Assembly (NCBI GenBank): GCA_017311185.1
Contig: JAESUZ010001071.1
Coordinates: 744,001-808,000, forward strand
Reading direction: 5' to 3'
DNA from: Proteles cristata cristata
Lineage: Eukaryota; Chordata; Mammalia; Carnivora; Hyaenidae
DNA: 64,000 nucleotides
In this document: positions 45,100 to 54,889 of the stretch, piece by piece
How the letters are laid out: each line of letters starts with the position of its first letter
Position numbering within the stretch: position 1 is the first letter of the stretch
Position numbers and translations under genes: made by a program
The notes under the pieces: model-generated
Told to the model about the DNA's origin: nothing
The model's database searches: none
What the model saw: the letters and a program-made list of their open reading frames with translations, nothing else

Positions 45100-45420
45100 T
45101 ATAATTTTTAGACACCTCTTATAACCTCTTATAGGTACTTTGTGGCATAAAAGCCAGACACAAAGAATACATATTGAAAAAGAGTCAAAATTGACTAATG
45201 TTGGAAGAAGTTAAGTGTAGCAAGGTTACCTCTGGAATGTGGCTGGATATTGACTGAGAGTTTAGGAGCATGAGTGAGTATTTTTGAGCACTAAAAATGT
45301 TGAACTTAATCCTGATGGTGATCACATGGGTGTAGACAAGGGTAAAAAACTCACCAACTATATATTTGTGTTCACTTCTTTGTACTTTTTACATGTATTT
45401 ATACTTCAATTTTTTAAAGA
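45100..45420 (+). mobile_element. Old L1 3' UTR fragment, sense
   Basis: GTGGCATAAAAGCCAGACACAAAG, TGATGGTGATCACATGGGTG and TTATACTTCAATTTTTTAAAG are L1 3' terminal text. It may be the continuation of the piece at 44355-44635. Confidence 0.65.
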
Positions 45421-45466
45421 GGAAAAAATATCAGAATGCCGATATTAAGAAGAAATGTCAGAAATC

Positions 45467-45674
45467 TAGGGGTGTCTGGTGGCTCAGTTGGTTAAGTGTC
45501 TAACTCTTGATTTTGGCTCAGGCATGATCTCACAGTTAGTGAGATCAAGCCCAGCATTGGGCTCCAAGCTAACAGCCCAGAGCCTGCTTGGGATTCTCCC
45601 TCTCCCTTGCTCTCTGGCCCTCCTCTCTCTCTCTCCATCCCTCCCTCAAAATAGATAAATAAGCTTTTTTTAAA
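45467..45674 (+). mobile_element. Carnivore tRNA-derived SINE
   Basis: TAGGGGTGTCTGGTGGCTCAGTTGG head, GTTAGTGAGATCAAGCCC, AGCTAACAGCCCAGAGCC centre, CT block and AAAATAGATAAATAAG tail. A direct repeat AAGAAGAAAT at 45447-45456 and 45675-45684 is the probable TSD. Confidence 0.92.
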
Positions 45675-45954
45675 AAGAAGAAATTTATAGAAGTCTATAC
45701 CTCCCCCAAGGCAGCATGTCTACAAGCAAATAGAAAAACACTGTGAGGAAAATCATGGCTTTCGGTGTCTTTAAATTTCCCTCAGGATCACTGGTCCTTA
45801 AAAGATGATAAAAACATTTAATTATTCTGCAGCCAGTACATTTGGGTGAAACAGCTCCCTCCTTTATTCCTGCTAGGACATAGTTTTGTCTTTGTCCCAG
45901 ACACTAGAGCTAGAAAGGACACAGTGCCCAGTGGATATGCTTACAGCATGACTT
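45675..45954. other. Unassigned sequence
   Basis: About 280 bp with no feature. Confidence 0.5.
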
Positions 45955-46260
45955 GATGCATAAATATTTGTTTATTCATTCACTACTGTTCAGCACTTTC
46001 TGTTAAGATAGGAAATAAAGATACACTTGGTCAGACTGCATTAGAGGGTAAAGCAGAAACCTAAGGACATAAAGCTTTATGGAAGCTGAAATCTACAGGA
46101 TGCCCATGAAGGGTTCTCAGTAAATGAGTGAATTGATCAGATTTGCAGGTTAGAAAGACTACACAGGAAAAACAGTGGGCAACACCTTGATGGGAAGAAA
46201 CCATGTATTGGGAAGGTCACATAAGAGAAAATTACAAATTTCTGACCAATAGGTTATCAG
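45955..46260 (-). mobile_element. L2 fragment, antisense
   Basis: ATAAATATTTGTTTATTCATTCACTACTGTTCAGCACTT is reverse L2 3' text. It is followed by GGGTTCTCAGTAAATGAGTGAATTGATCAGATTTGCAGG, also in L2 order. Confidence 0.65.
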
Positions 46261-46424
46261 GGCAGAAGAAATTGGCAGAAGAAATTTAGGAGAAAAAATA
46301 GAATGAAGTCCACAGAGCAAGAAAACAGCTTTATTCAGAAGTATATGCTATGAGATACATGAAGTACAAAATTTGGTTACTCTGGACTCTGAATAAACTA
46401 GCAACTGTCTTAGTGTTATCCATA

Positions 46425-46575
46425 CATTAAATCTTTTTATCCACAAGCAACTCTATGAGGAAAGTTCTATTACCATCCTTATGTTATGAATGAAGGCACT
46501 GAAGCACAGAACATTTAAGAAATTTACCCCAAATTACGCAACTGAAAGTAACAAAATGAAATTGTTACCGGGACC
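46425..46575 (-). mobile_element. MIR, antisense
   Basis: CTATTACCATCCTTATGTTATGAATGAAGGCACTGAAGCACAG ... GAAATTTACCCCAAATTACGCAACTG is reverse MIR. Confidence 0.8.
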
Positions 46576-47499
46576 AGCCACCCCAGATCCTGTCTTCACA
46601 ATCATGTAAAGAGAACTAGTTGTCTAGGCAGAGACGGGTGTTGTATTAGATCAGAGAAGGGACAGAAAGGCACAAGTATTGGCCTGTCAGAGATCACGCA
46701 TCTCAAGAACTAAATGATAATTTACTGTGCCTGGACAACATGGCAGAAGGGGGAGGGCTGATGTGAAATAGAGCCAACAGAAAAGATGGGGACTGGTGAT
46801 GCAAAAGCCTTTCCCGTCATTACAAACCTGTTGGGCTTTCCCACAAAGACTGACACTAGCTGAACTCTTAAAATTAGGAAAGTTCATAAAAAAGACTTTA
46901 CTTTCAAGAAGATTGTATCTGAGTTCTGAAACGACCAGAGAGGGTATCGGGTGAGTTATGTAGTCTCTGATTTCACTAACTTTGCTTGTAAGTGGAGGCA
47001 GCTGTCAGGATTAAACATAACGATTGTTGTTAAATTATGAACTGTCAAAGCTTTCATTATCAGTTTAGACTCTGCCTTTCTCTAGAAAGGATCCGTGGTA
47101 TGAGATTATTTATAAAATGCATATAGTATGTGAAACAAAGGAAGTGAAAAAAGGCAAGCACTTGTTACCCTTGCTTATACCATTAAGAAAAAACAAGCAG
47201 TCCTTGATACCAGATACAAATTACAGCTCTCCTTTGCTGTACACTTTGCCTGTCCCTTGGTTCCAACCCCGTAAGAGCTTTACTTGGCATTACCTTCTGA
47301 ATATGATGTAGGAATGATTCACAGAGGGAAGCTTTTTTCTTTGGATATGAAACTGGAATTTCTGACCAGCTAGAGATGAAATAAAAGCAGGTGCAGAAAG
47401 TATTATGACAGGAGTCTTGCAGACCGAAGAGTGGGAAGCAAGCAAAGTATACCAAAAAAAAATTTTTTTTTTTTGCTTTTGACTTTCAATTTCCTTCAG

Positions 47500-47557
47500 G
47501 AGGCCAGAAATAACCATGAAAGCCTATCTTGCAAAGCCTATCTATCCCACAGGGAGA
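47500..47557 (+). other. Exon-like segment with strong acceptor and donor, hypothetical
   Basis: A long T-rich tract (TTTTGACTTTCAATTTCCTTCAG) ends in CAG at 47499. The 58 bases that follow are open in two of three frames and end at GGGAGA directly before GTAAGT (47558-47563), close to the ideal donor. The acceptor-donor pair is the best in the window. I recognise no protein family in either frame. It may be an lncRNA exon, a cryptic exon or chance. Confidence 0.25.
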
Positions 47558-47672
47558 GTAAGTTGAGTTTGTTCCCTGAGCACCTCCTTAACCAGAATGT
47601 ATCAGTGTTGTAATTTTAATCAGTCTTGCCCGTGATGCTCCACTGACACAGCTAATGTAGAGCAGGCAGGCT

Positions 47673-47705
47673 GGGGGGTTCTGGAGGGGACTCTGGGGAG
47701 GTGGG
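47673..47705 (+). other. Predicted G-quadruplex
   Basis: Runs GGGGGG, GGGG, GGGG, GGG with loops of 7, 5 and 4 bases. Outside any repeat. Confidence 0.65.
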
Positions 47706-49042
47706 CAGGTTAAGAGGAAACAGGTCTTGCATCACATACATAACATGGCTGAGTACCTCACACCACTCAACAGTGTATTTAGCATTGGCACATTATGATA
47801 ATAGAAATGTGGTATAGACTAGATCATACAACTGCAATAGCAACCTTATTTGCTTTTGTTTTAATGGACTCGATGCTTCTCCTTTGAAACTACCACTTCT
47901 TTCCTTGTTAAACAGGTCCTGTTTATCCACAGTAGGTGGGCAAATGAACTGGGTCCCTGTAGAGCCAATCTGTTTTCTGATCAATACTGTCTGCTGCAGC
48001 CAAATTGATTACGCAACAAGTCTTTAGACAACCAAAGTTAACAGACTACAAGGTGTATTTTTTTCAAATATGTGCATAACTGCCACTCAATGTGTTAAAT
48101 TGATCAGTAGACTAGGCTTATACCTTTGATTAGTAAACTGTTTTCCTTCCTCCTCTCAGCTCTCTTTGCCTCCCCATCCCCTGGCTCAGTTTCCTATTCT
48201 TTTCTCATTCCTTACATTCCTCATGTACATGTATGCACATTTAGTGCATCTAAGCGTTACATTTGCTGCTTTAATACCATGCTCTGAGACGAGAGGCTAG
48301 CAAACAATGGACCAATAAAACAGACAAATCATTTGCTTCCAGTGCATGGGGAAGAGGGAAGTGTTACGTTAGGCATCTTGGGGTGGGCAATGTGTATGTA
48401 TGGTTGCGGGGATAGTGTTAAGGAAATATGTAGTCAGTGAGTTTTCTTTAGCAATATCCAAGTCACTCTCGGATTATTTTTGTTTGTTTAATTTCATCAT
48501 GCTACTTTGCTCAATGCAGGCCTACACAATTTTGCAATATTTCTTTTATGTAGATCAGGAATATTATATCTTTTAGCGGACTCCTGCTAGTGAAGACATT
48601 TGGCAAAAGAAATGTGTTAGTAATATAGAACCATGAATTATATATTTCAAAGACTGTAAGGAGGAACTCTCCTTTGTAAAAGTAGAACCGAAAAGAAAAA
48701 TCAAGTTTGCACATCTCATTCTTCATATTCATTTTGATCCAGGACTTAGCTGCCATTTTGACAGCAGAGAGCTACAGAGAAAGTAACTCTGGCTCTGCTG
48801 TCTGAGTATTGAACACTGGATGAATTCTACATCTTACCTCTCCAGCTGGAGCCCTAGATATTGGCAGGAGGGGACATGGGAGAAATTTTGTTTGCTGAAG
48901 CTATCTTATAGTTCATTAGCACCTTAGTGACTAGTAATCTCACTTCATTAAATGTGTTTATTTTGTAGTGTCAGCTTTCCTTTTGAAATATCCTTAAAAT
49001 ACAACCTGGTGCTGGTGCTTCACCAAAGTGAAGAACGGAGCT

Positions 49043-49064
49043 GGGAGATGGGGCGGGGGGAGGG
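49043..49064 (+). other. Predicted G-quadruplex with an SP1-type GC box
   Basis: GGG-AGAT-GGGG-C-GGGGGG-A-GGG: very short loops, so a strong candidate. GGGGCGGGG is also the SP1/KLF GC-box consensus. Isolated in AT-rich DNA with no CpG island around it. Confidence 0.7.
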
Positions 49065-49388
49065 TGGTGTAACAGACAATGATAACACCAGTGTTTTCAT
49101 CTACACTGAGCAAACCAGGGGCATTTGGATACTCCAGACTGAGACTATTTCTTCTCTCATGCTGTGAACTGTAATGTAAAACCTACAGTCTAGTTTCAGA
49201 TGCATTTTTATGACTGAGGATGCTAAACCTCAGACAAGGTCCCTTATTTTTTTCTCTCTTAAATTTAGTAATAAGCCAATGACGTGGATGGTTAAGAGTA
49301 AGGTGAGAATAAACACATTAAAGGAAAATAAAAGTAATGGCTGGGGAATCTCTCCCAGGCATTATGTAAAGGTTTATGTAAAAAGAAA

Positions 49389-49589
49389 TAGGGCAGCAGC
49401 TGAGTGGCTCCTTTTAAGCATCCAACTTCAGCTCAGGTCATGATCTCTCAGTTTGTAAGTTCAAGCCCTACATCTGGCTCAGTGCAGACATCTCAGAGCC
49501 TAGAGCCTGCTTCAGATTCTGTATCTCCCTCTCTCTCTGCCCCTCCCCCACTCACACTCTGTCTCTTAAAAAAAAAACATTAAAAATCA
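49389..49589 (+). mobile_element. Carnivore tRNA-derived SINE
   Basis: GGGCAGCAGCTGAGTGGCTCC (mutated head), CAGGTCATGATCTCTCAGTTTGTAAG, CAGAGCCTAGAGCCTGC, CT block and AAAAACATTAAAAATC tail. Confidence 0.9.
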
Positions 49590-49759
49590 AAACAACACCA
49601 ACAAATAACACCTCATTTGCACATGCACATATGCCTCCCAGGAACTCAGAATAAGTGAAATGATGAAATCCTAAATCCTTTTTTTTTTTCTTAAATAGTT
49701 TGTCAGGTTGGTTTTCATATAACACCCAGTGCTCATCCCAACAAGTGCCTTCCTCCATG

Positions 49760-49786
49760 CCCATCACTCCCCTTCCCTTCTCCCCC
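49760..49786 (-). other. Predicted G-quadruplex in L1 3' UTR (- strand)
   Basis: C-runs CCC, CCCC, CCC, CCCCC on the + strand, with loops of 6, 2 and 4, give a G-quadruplex on the L1 sense strand. It is the counterpart of the one at 5919-5942. Confidence 0.7.
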
Positions 49787-50185
49787 GCTCCAATCAGCCC
49801 TTCATTTGTTCTCAGCATTCAAGAGTCTCTCGTGGTAAGACTTCCCCACTCTCCCCCACTATTTTCCCCTTCTCCTCCCTCATAGTCCTCCATTAAGTTT
49901 CCCCTAATCCTCCTATACATGCAAACATATGGTATCTGTCCTTTTCTGCCTGACTTATTTCGTTCACCAGAACACCCTCAAGTTCCATCCATGTTGCTAC
50001 ACATGGCAAGATTTCATTCTTTCTCATTGCCATGTAGTATTCAATCGTATAGATGAACCACATCTTCTTGATCCATTCATCAGTTGATGGACACTTAGGC
50101 TCTTTCCATGTTTTGGCTATTGTTGAGAGTGCTGCTTATGAACATTGAGGTACATGTGCCCCTATGCATCAGCACTCCTGTATCC

Positions 50186-51021
50186 CTAGAGTAAATTCCT
50201 AGCAAGTGCTATTGCTGGGTCATAGGGGAGTTCTATTGTTAATTTTTTGAGGAAACTCCACACTGTTTTCCAGAGGGGCTGTACCCATTTACATTCCCAC
50301 CAACAGTGTAGGAGGGTGCCTGTTTCTCCACATCCTTGCCAGCATCTAGAGTCTCCTGATTTGTTCATTTTAGCCACTCTGACGTGAGGTGGTATCTCAG
50401 TGTGTTTTTGATTTGTATTTCCCTGATGAGGGACATTGAACATCGTTTCATGTGTCTGTTGGCCATCTGGATGTCCTCTTTGGAGAAGTCCTCTTTGGAG
50501 AAGTGTCTCTTCATGTCTTCTGCCCATTTCTTCACTGGATTATTTGGTTTTTGGGTGTGGATTTTGGTGAGTTCCTTATAAACTTTGGATACTAGCCCTT
50601 TATCTGATACATCATTTGCAACTCTCTTTCCCCATTCCATCAGTTGCCTATTAGTTTTATGGATTGTTTCCTTTGCTGTGCAGAAGCTTTTTATCTTGAT
50701 GAAGCCCCAATAGTTCATTTTTGCTCTTGATTCCCTTGCCTTTGGGGATGTGTCAAGTAAGAAATTGCTGCGCTTGAGGTCAAGGAGGTTATTTCCTGCT
50801 TTCTTCTCTAGGGTTTTGATGGTTTCCTGTCTCACATTCAGGTCCTTTATCCATTTTGAGTTTATTTTTGTGCATGGTGTGAGAAAATGATCTAGTTTCA
50901 TTCTTCTGCATGTTGCTGTCCAGTTCTCCCAGCACCATCTGTTAGAGAGGCTGTCTTTTTTGCATTGGATAATCTTTCCTGCTTTGTCAAAGATTAGTTG
51001 GCCATACATTTGTGGTTCCAT
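50186..51021 (-). pseudogene. L1 ORF2 protein, C-terminal part, frameshifted
   Basis: A 218-codon frame (51021 to 50365) carries the ORF2 C-terminal region, including [20 protein letters not shown] and [19 protein letters not shown]. The frame is lost near 50380-50390, where a few bases are missing relative to other L1 copies. A second frame to 50186 continues the protein and keeps the Cys/His knuckle C-x3-C-x7-H-x4-C (CWQGCG ... LLHCWWEC). A 15-bp tandem duplication (50473-50502) adds an in-frame FSKED repeat. The endonuclease and most of the reverse transcriptase are absent through 5' truncation. No activity expected. Confidence 0.93.
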
Positions 51022-51107
51022 GTCTGAGTTCTCTATTCTGTTCCCTTGGTCTATGTGTGTGTGTTTGTGCCAATACCATACTATCTTGATGTGAAATCCT
51101 AAATCCT

Positions 51108-51964
51108 AACACTACAGTAAAAGTTTAGGGCTCATTATTATAGGATTCCTGTGCCCCCTAAAGTATTCTTTGTCTGATATAGGGAATTGTTTTATGATAA
51201 TTTTTAACTCTTTACCTGTATTCTCAAATAAAAGTAATGTAAACAACTCTAAAGTGTGTGCTTACCCCAGAGACCCAAAATAAAGTTCAAGTTCTCTGGA
51301 TTTGTGTCAAGGCCTCATAATAGACACTGCATAAGAAGATCTTTTTATTCTTTTAGTGATTAATGCTCCTACTCAATCTCTACCCTTGATTTCAGTCACC
51401 TCCAGGGGAATCAACTTAACTGATACTTTTCAAATAAAAGCATTTCAGGAGGTAATTTTCTCTACTGTTTTCTGCTGCATTAGTTTCTGTAAGGGAAAAT
51501 CTATCAAGATATTTTAATAGAAATCAGAAACAACTAAGCTACTTGTATATTATGTTATTTGAGAGAACATATCTACTGGTATTCTAATTTTATCTTCTCA
51601 TTTGTAATTTACTCAAACTCAAATTTTGTTAGGAATATCACAAATCATTCTGGATATACACACACATGCACAAACACACAAAGAAAGAAAATTTATAAAA
51701 TCATAAAATCCTCAGGTAATGCATTTAAGTTTATGTCAGGTTTTGTCTTCTTTTTAAATATCAATAATCAGGTGAGATGGAAGAGTGATAGAGTATCTCC
51801 TTATTACTATGACAAAAAAGTCAAAATTGTTAAGAAAGTAAACCCATGATTACCAACATATATTTCGACACAGTAGTGACATATAGTTATCTAAAGTTAA
51901 GTTGACACATTTAAAATACAGATGACATATATTGATGGGTCTTTCTGTTTGCTAGAAATATATT
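51108..51964. other. Unassigned AT-rich sequence
   Basis: About 860 bp with no gene or repeat that I can name. Confidence 0.5.
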
Positions 51965-52090
51965 GGCTATTCATTCACTTAGCAGATATTCGGAGATGGT
52001 CCACTATGTGTGAAACACTGCTTATGAGCTGAGAATCAGAGAGAATGTTAAGGACAACAGATTAAATCTTTGATCTCATGTAGAAAAAAT
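51965..52090 (-). mobile_element. L2 fragment, antisense
   Basis: TATTCATTCACTTAGCAGATATTCGGAG followed by CACTATGTGTGAAACACTGC is reverse L2 3' text. Confidence 0.65.
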
Positions 52091-52529
52091 ATATTGAGGG
52101 AAAACTTCTTGTGACTGATATGTAGTGCCTAGTAACAGATCATTGCTCCTGTTTAGAGGAATCCCAATAAAAAATAATAAAATAAAACCAAAAAAATACA
52201 AAAATATCCATTTGAGGACAGCAGAATGCTACAGATACAAGAACTGGGAGCAGGATGGGCTAAGATTCCAGAAATGGGAGAACCTCAAAAGTGGTGATCT
52301 TTTGCTCGTAGGGAATTTTGTGATTATGATTATGGACAGAAAGTTAAAATTTATCCACTGGTAGTTGCTGCTGATATTCAGAACAAACTAGCATAACTTT
52401 GGACAGAGACTTGGAAGGGTGAGCTCAAGAACACAACTGGTTGCCCTACTGGCACACTGACCACATTCAGGAGTGGCATAGGTTGGAAGGTTAAAATATT
52501 TAACATTTATGTTGACTTTATTATTTTAA
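52091..52529. other. Unassigned sequence
   Basis: About 440 bp with no feature. The 79-codon open frame at 52125-52364 has no recognisable domain. Confidence 0.5.
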
Positions 52530-52739
52530 AATTTTTAATTTTTTTTTTAAATTTCTGAGAGAGAGACAGCATGAGATGGGGAGGGTAAGAGAGAGAGGGA
52601 GACACAGAATCTTAAACAGGTTCAAGGCTCTGAGCTAGCTGTCAGCACAGAGCCCGATGTGGGGCTTGAACCCACAAACCATGAGATCATGACCTGAGCC
52701 GAAGTCAGATGCTTAACCAACTGAGCCACCCAGATGCCC
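52530..52739 (-). mobile_element. Carnivore SINE, antisense
   Basis: T-rich tail with TTTCTGAGAGAGAGACAGCATGAG, GAGCTAGCTGTCAGCACAG centre (AGCT duplicated), CTTGAACCC B-box, CATGACCTGAGCCGAAG and GAGCCACCCAGATGCCCC head end. Confidence 0.93.
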
Positions 52740-53284
52740 CATGTTAAGATTTTAGTCTCTAAAAAGATGGATGGAGATTTCCAACGTTTCCCAAGACAAA
52801 GATTAGACTTTCATACTATTAAGCATCAGAAGCCCTAAAGAAAACAGACTCTCTGGTGAAAACCTGGAGGGCCAAGTGATAGCAAGAAGGGTACTAAGCC
52901 TTGCCAAGAGAACAAGCTAGCCACTATTCAACACAGTCTCTGGCTGGTTAATGGAAGCAGTTGCCAATCTGTAAGTGTAGCAAATGGAAGGCCAACTCCT
53001 CTCTAGAAGATCCCCTTGCAATCCATTTTTTTCATAAATGATTTCATATTTAATCAGGAATTATCTCATAATGAAGACAACATATATAAATTCTAAGATA
53101 AATATGAAAGCATAGATGCCAATCTATAAAGTTTCCAGATACTGCACTTAATCATAAAGCAGTCTAATTATGATTAAGATATTTACAACTATAGGGAAAA
53201 AAACCTTGAAGACACAGATGAAATGTGGAGAATTTAACTAGATATTTGTAGTCTTCTAAATAATCAAATGGGGATTCCAGAATG
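52740..53284. other. Unassigned sequence
   Basis: About 545 bp with no feature that I can identify. Confidence 0.5.
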
Positions 53285-54860
53285 GAAATATGTTCCAATG
53301 TTCTAAAATTAATATAACTCAGCATATGAACAGACTAACAAGAAAAAATAAAGATCACCTCAAAAGATGCAGAAAAAAGCATTTGGTCTTAGAGTATCTA
53401 CTGATAAAAATTCTTAGCAACCTAAGAATAAAGCTGATCGAGGGAGTCTACCCAAACTTACAGCTAACATTATGTATGAGTGTAATGAGATAATGATGAC
53501 TCCTCTCAACACTCCTATAAAGCATTATGCTGGAAGTCTTATGCAATGCAATAAGCCATGAAAAACAAACAGCATGAAGACAGATTAGGAAAACAACAAA
53601 AGTTTCTCCACTCTCATAATGCCATACCTATAAAAAAATTCTAAAGAATCTACACAAAAACATACTAGAACTAATAAATGATTGCGCATGGTAACAGGAT
53701 ACAAATTAATTATCCAAAAGTCATTTTTATATCTGTATATTAGCAGTGAACAAATAGAAATTGAATTATTAAAAGCAGCATTAACAATAGCTCCAAAAAG
53801 ATCACAAAATACTTACATGAAATGTAATAAAATGCATGCAAGATTTGTATGATAAAACTACAAAACACTTGTGACAAACACCTTTGAAAAAATTAACTGA
53901 AGATCTAGGTAAGTGGAGAAATATACTTTGTTCCTGAGTTGAGAGGCTCAACATTATTCAGATGTAATTCTTTCCAACCTAATTTATAGATTTTAATGAG
54001 ATCCAAATCAAACCCCATCCCAAATTTTTTATTAAAAAGTAAATACTTCTGAGTTTTATACGGGAAGGCAATTGACTAAGATAGCAAAAACAATCTTGAA
54101 AAAGAAGGTGAGATTTGAAGGACTCACTATTCATAATTTTAAGACTTAGTGTAAAGTGACAGGGATTACTATATTGCAGTACATTAATATATAAAATTAA
54201 TTAATATAGAAGACCAAAAATTCATAAAACTCTGTAAAGATACTTTACATGAGAATGCTGAGGTATTATAATCAGTAAAGAAAGTTATAAAAACTTTAAT
54301 CACTAGAAACCCTGAAAATATTAATGTGTATATTTCTTGGATATAATACCAAAATCTTGGCATATGCACCACAAAAAATAATAGATTTACAATTCATCAA
54401 AATTAAGAATTTCTATTGTTTGATGGGGCACCTGGGTGGCTTAGTCAGTAAAGCATCCAACTTTCGCTTAGGTCATGATCTCACGCTTCGTGGGTTCGAG
54501 CCCCGCGTCAGGCTCTGTGCTGACTGCCAGCTCAGAGCCTGGAGCCTGTTTCAGAGTCTATGACTCCCTCTCTCTCTGACCCTCCCCTGCTCACACTGTC
54601 TCTCTCTCTCTCCTAGAAATAAATAAAACATAAAAATTAAAAAAAAAAAGAATTTCTATTGTTTGAAAGACATCATTCTTATCACATGATCCAGCAATCT
54701 ATATTTAGTATTTACTCAAGTGAATTAAAAATGATTGTTCATACAAAAAACAAGTATGTGAATATTTATGGATACTTTATTCATTATTAGAATGGGTAAT
54801 GAGAGTACATGGAAGAAATGTGCATGGAAATGGATGGAATCTATTGTATGTAAATTGTCT
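53285..54860 (+). mobile_element. Old L1 ORF2 segment, sense, split by a young SINE
   Basis: Decayed ORF2 text in order: AACAGACTAACAAGAAAAAATAAAGATC, CTGGAAGTCTTATGCAATGC, ACAAATTAATTATCCAAAAGTC and AATCAAACCCCATCCCAA, continuing after the SINE with CACATGATCCAGCAATCTATATTTAG. No surviving frame. Confidence 0.75.
54424..54647 (+). mobile_element. Young carnivore SINE with 19-bp TSD
   Basis: GGGGCACCTGGGTGGCTTAGTCAG, CTTTCGCTTAGGTCATGATCTC, GTGGGTTCGAGCCCCGCGTC (B-box intact) and TGACTGCCAGCTCAGAGCC (4-nt longer centre), then CTCCTAGAAATAAATAAAAC and an A-tail. Perfect 19-bp TSD AAGAATTTCTATTGTTTGA at 54405-54423 and 54648-54666. The longest TSD in the window and one of the most recent insertions. 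Confidence 0.97.
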
Positions 54861-54889
54861 TAATTTATAAAATAAAATAAATGAACCAC

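Larger units (their letters stand above)
46576..49388. other. Repeat-poor block of about 2.8 kb
   Basis: I recognise no SINE, L1, MIR or L2 here. It is GC-richer than most of the window. It holds one exon-like segment (47500-47557), two G-quadruplex candidates (47673-47705 and 49043-49064) and several short open frames without domains. It is the most plausible place for conserved regulatory or transcribed sequence. Confidence 0.5.
49680..51091 (-). mobile_element. 5'-truncated L1 with 16-bp TSD (best preserved)
   Basis: On the - strand the element runs from the ORF2 C-terminal region (51091) through the 3' UTR to an A-tail (T-run at 49680-49690). A perfect 16-bp TSD TGAAATCCTAAATCCT lies at 49664-49679 and 51092-51107. 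The ~1.4 kb insertion is therefore complete and was 5' truncated when it integrated by target-primed reverse transcription. Its 3' UTR matches the L1 at 5525-6029. Of the L1s here it has the longest open ORF2 segment. Confidence 0.96.

Noticed and set aside
48952..49167. 71-codon open frame over the G-rich stretch
   Set aside because: No domain and no start context. GC-rich DNA lengthens chance frames. The G-quadruplex is the more credible feature.
50365..51021. 218-codon open frame, the longest in the window, as a host gene
   Set aside because: Its sequence is the C-terminal part of L1 ORF2, within a TSD-bounded L1 insertion.
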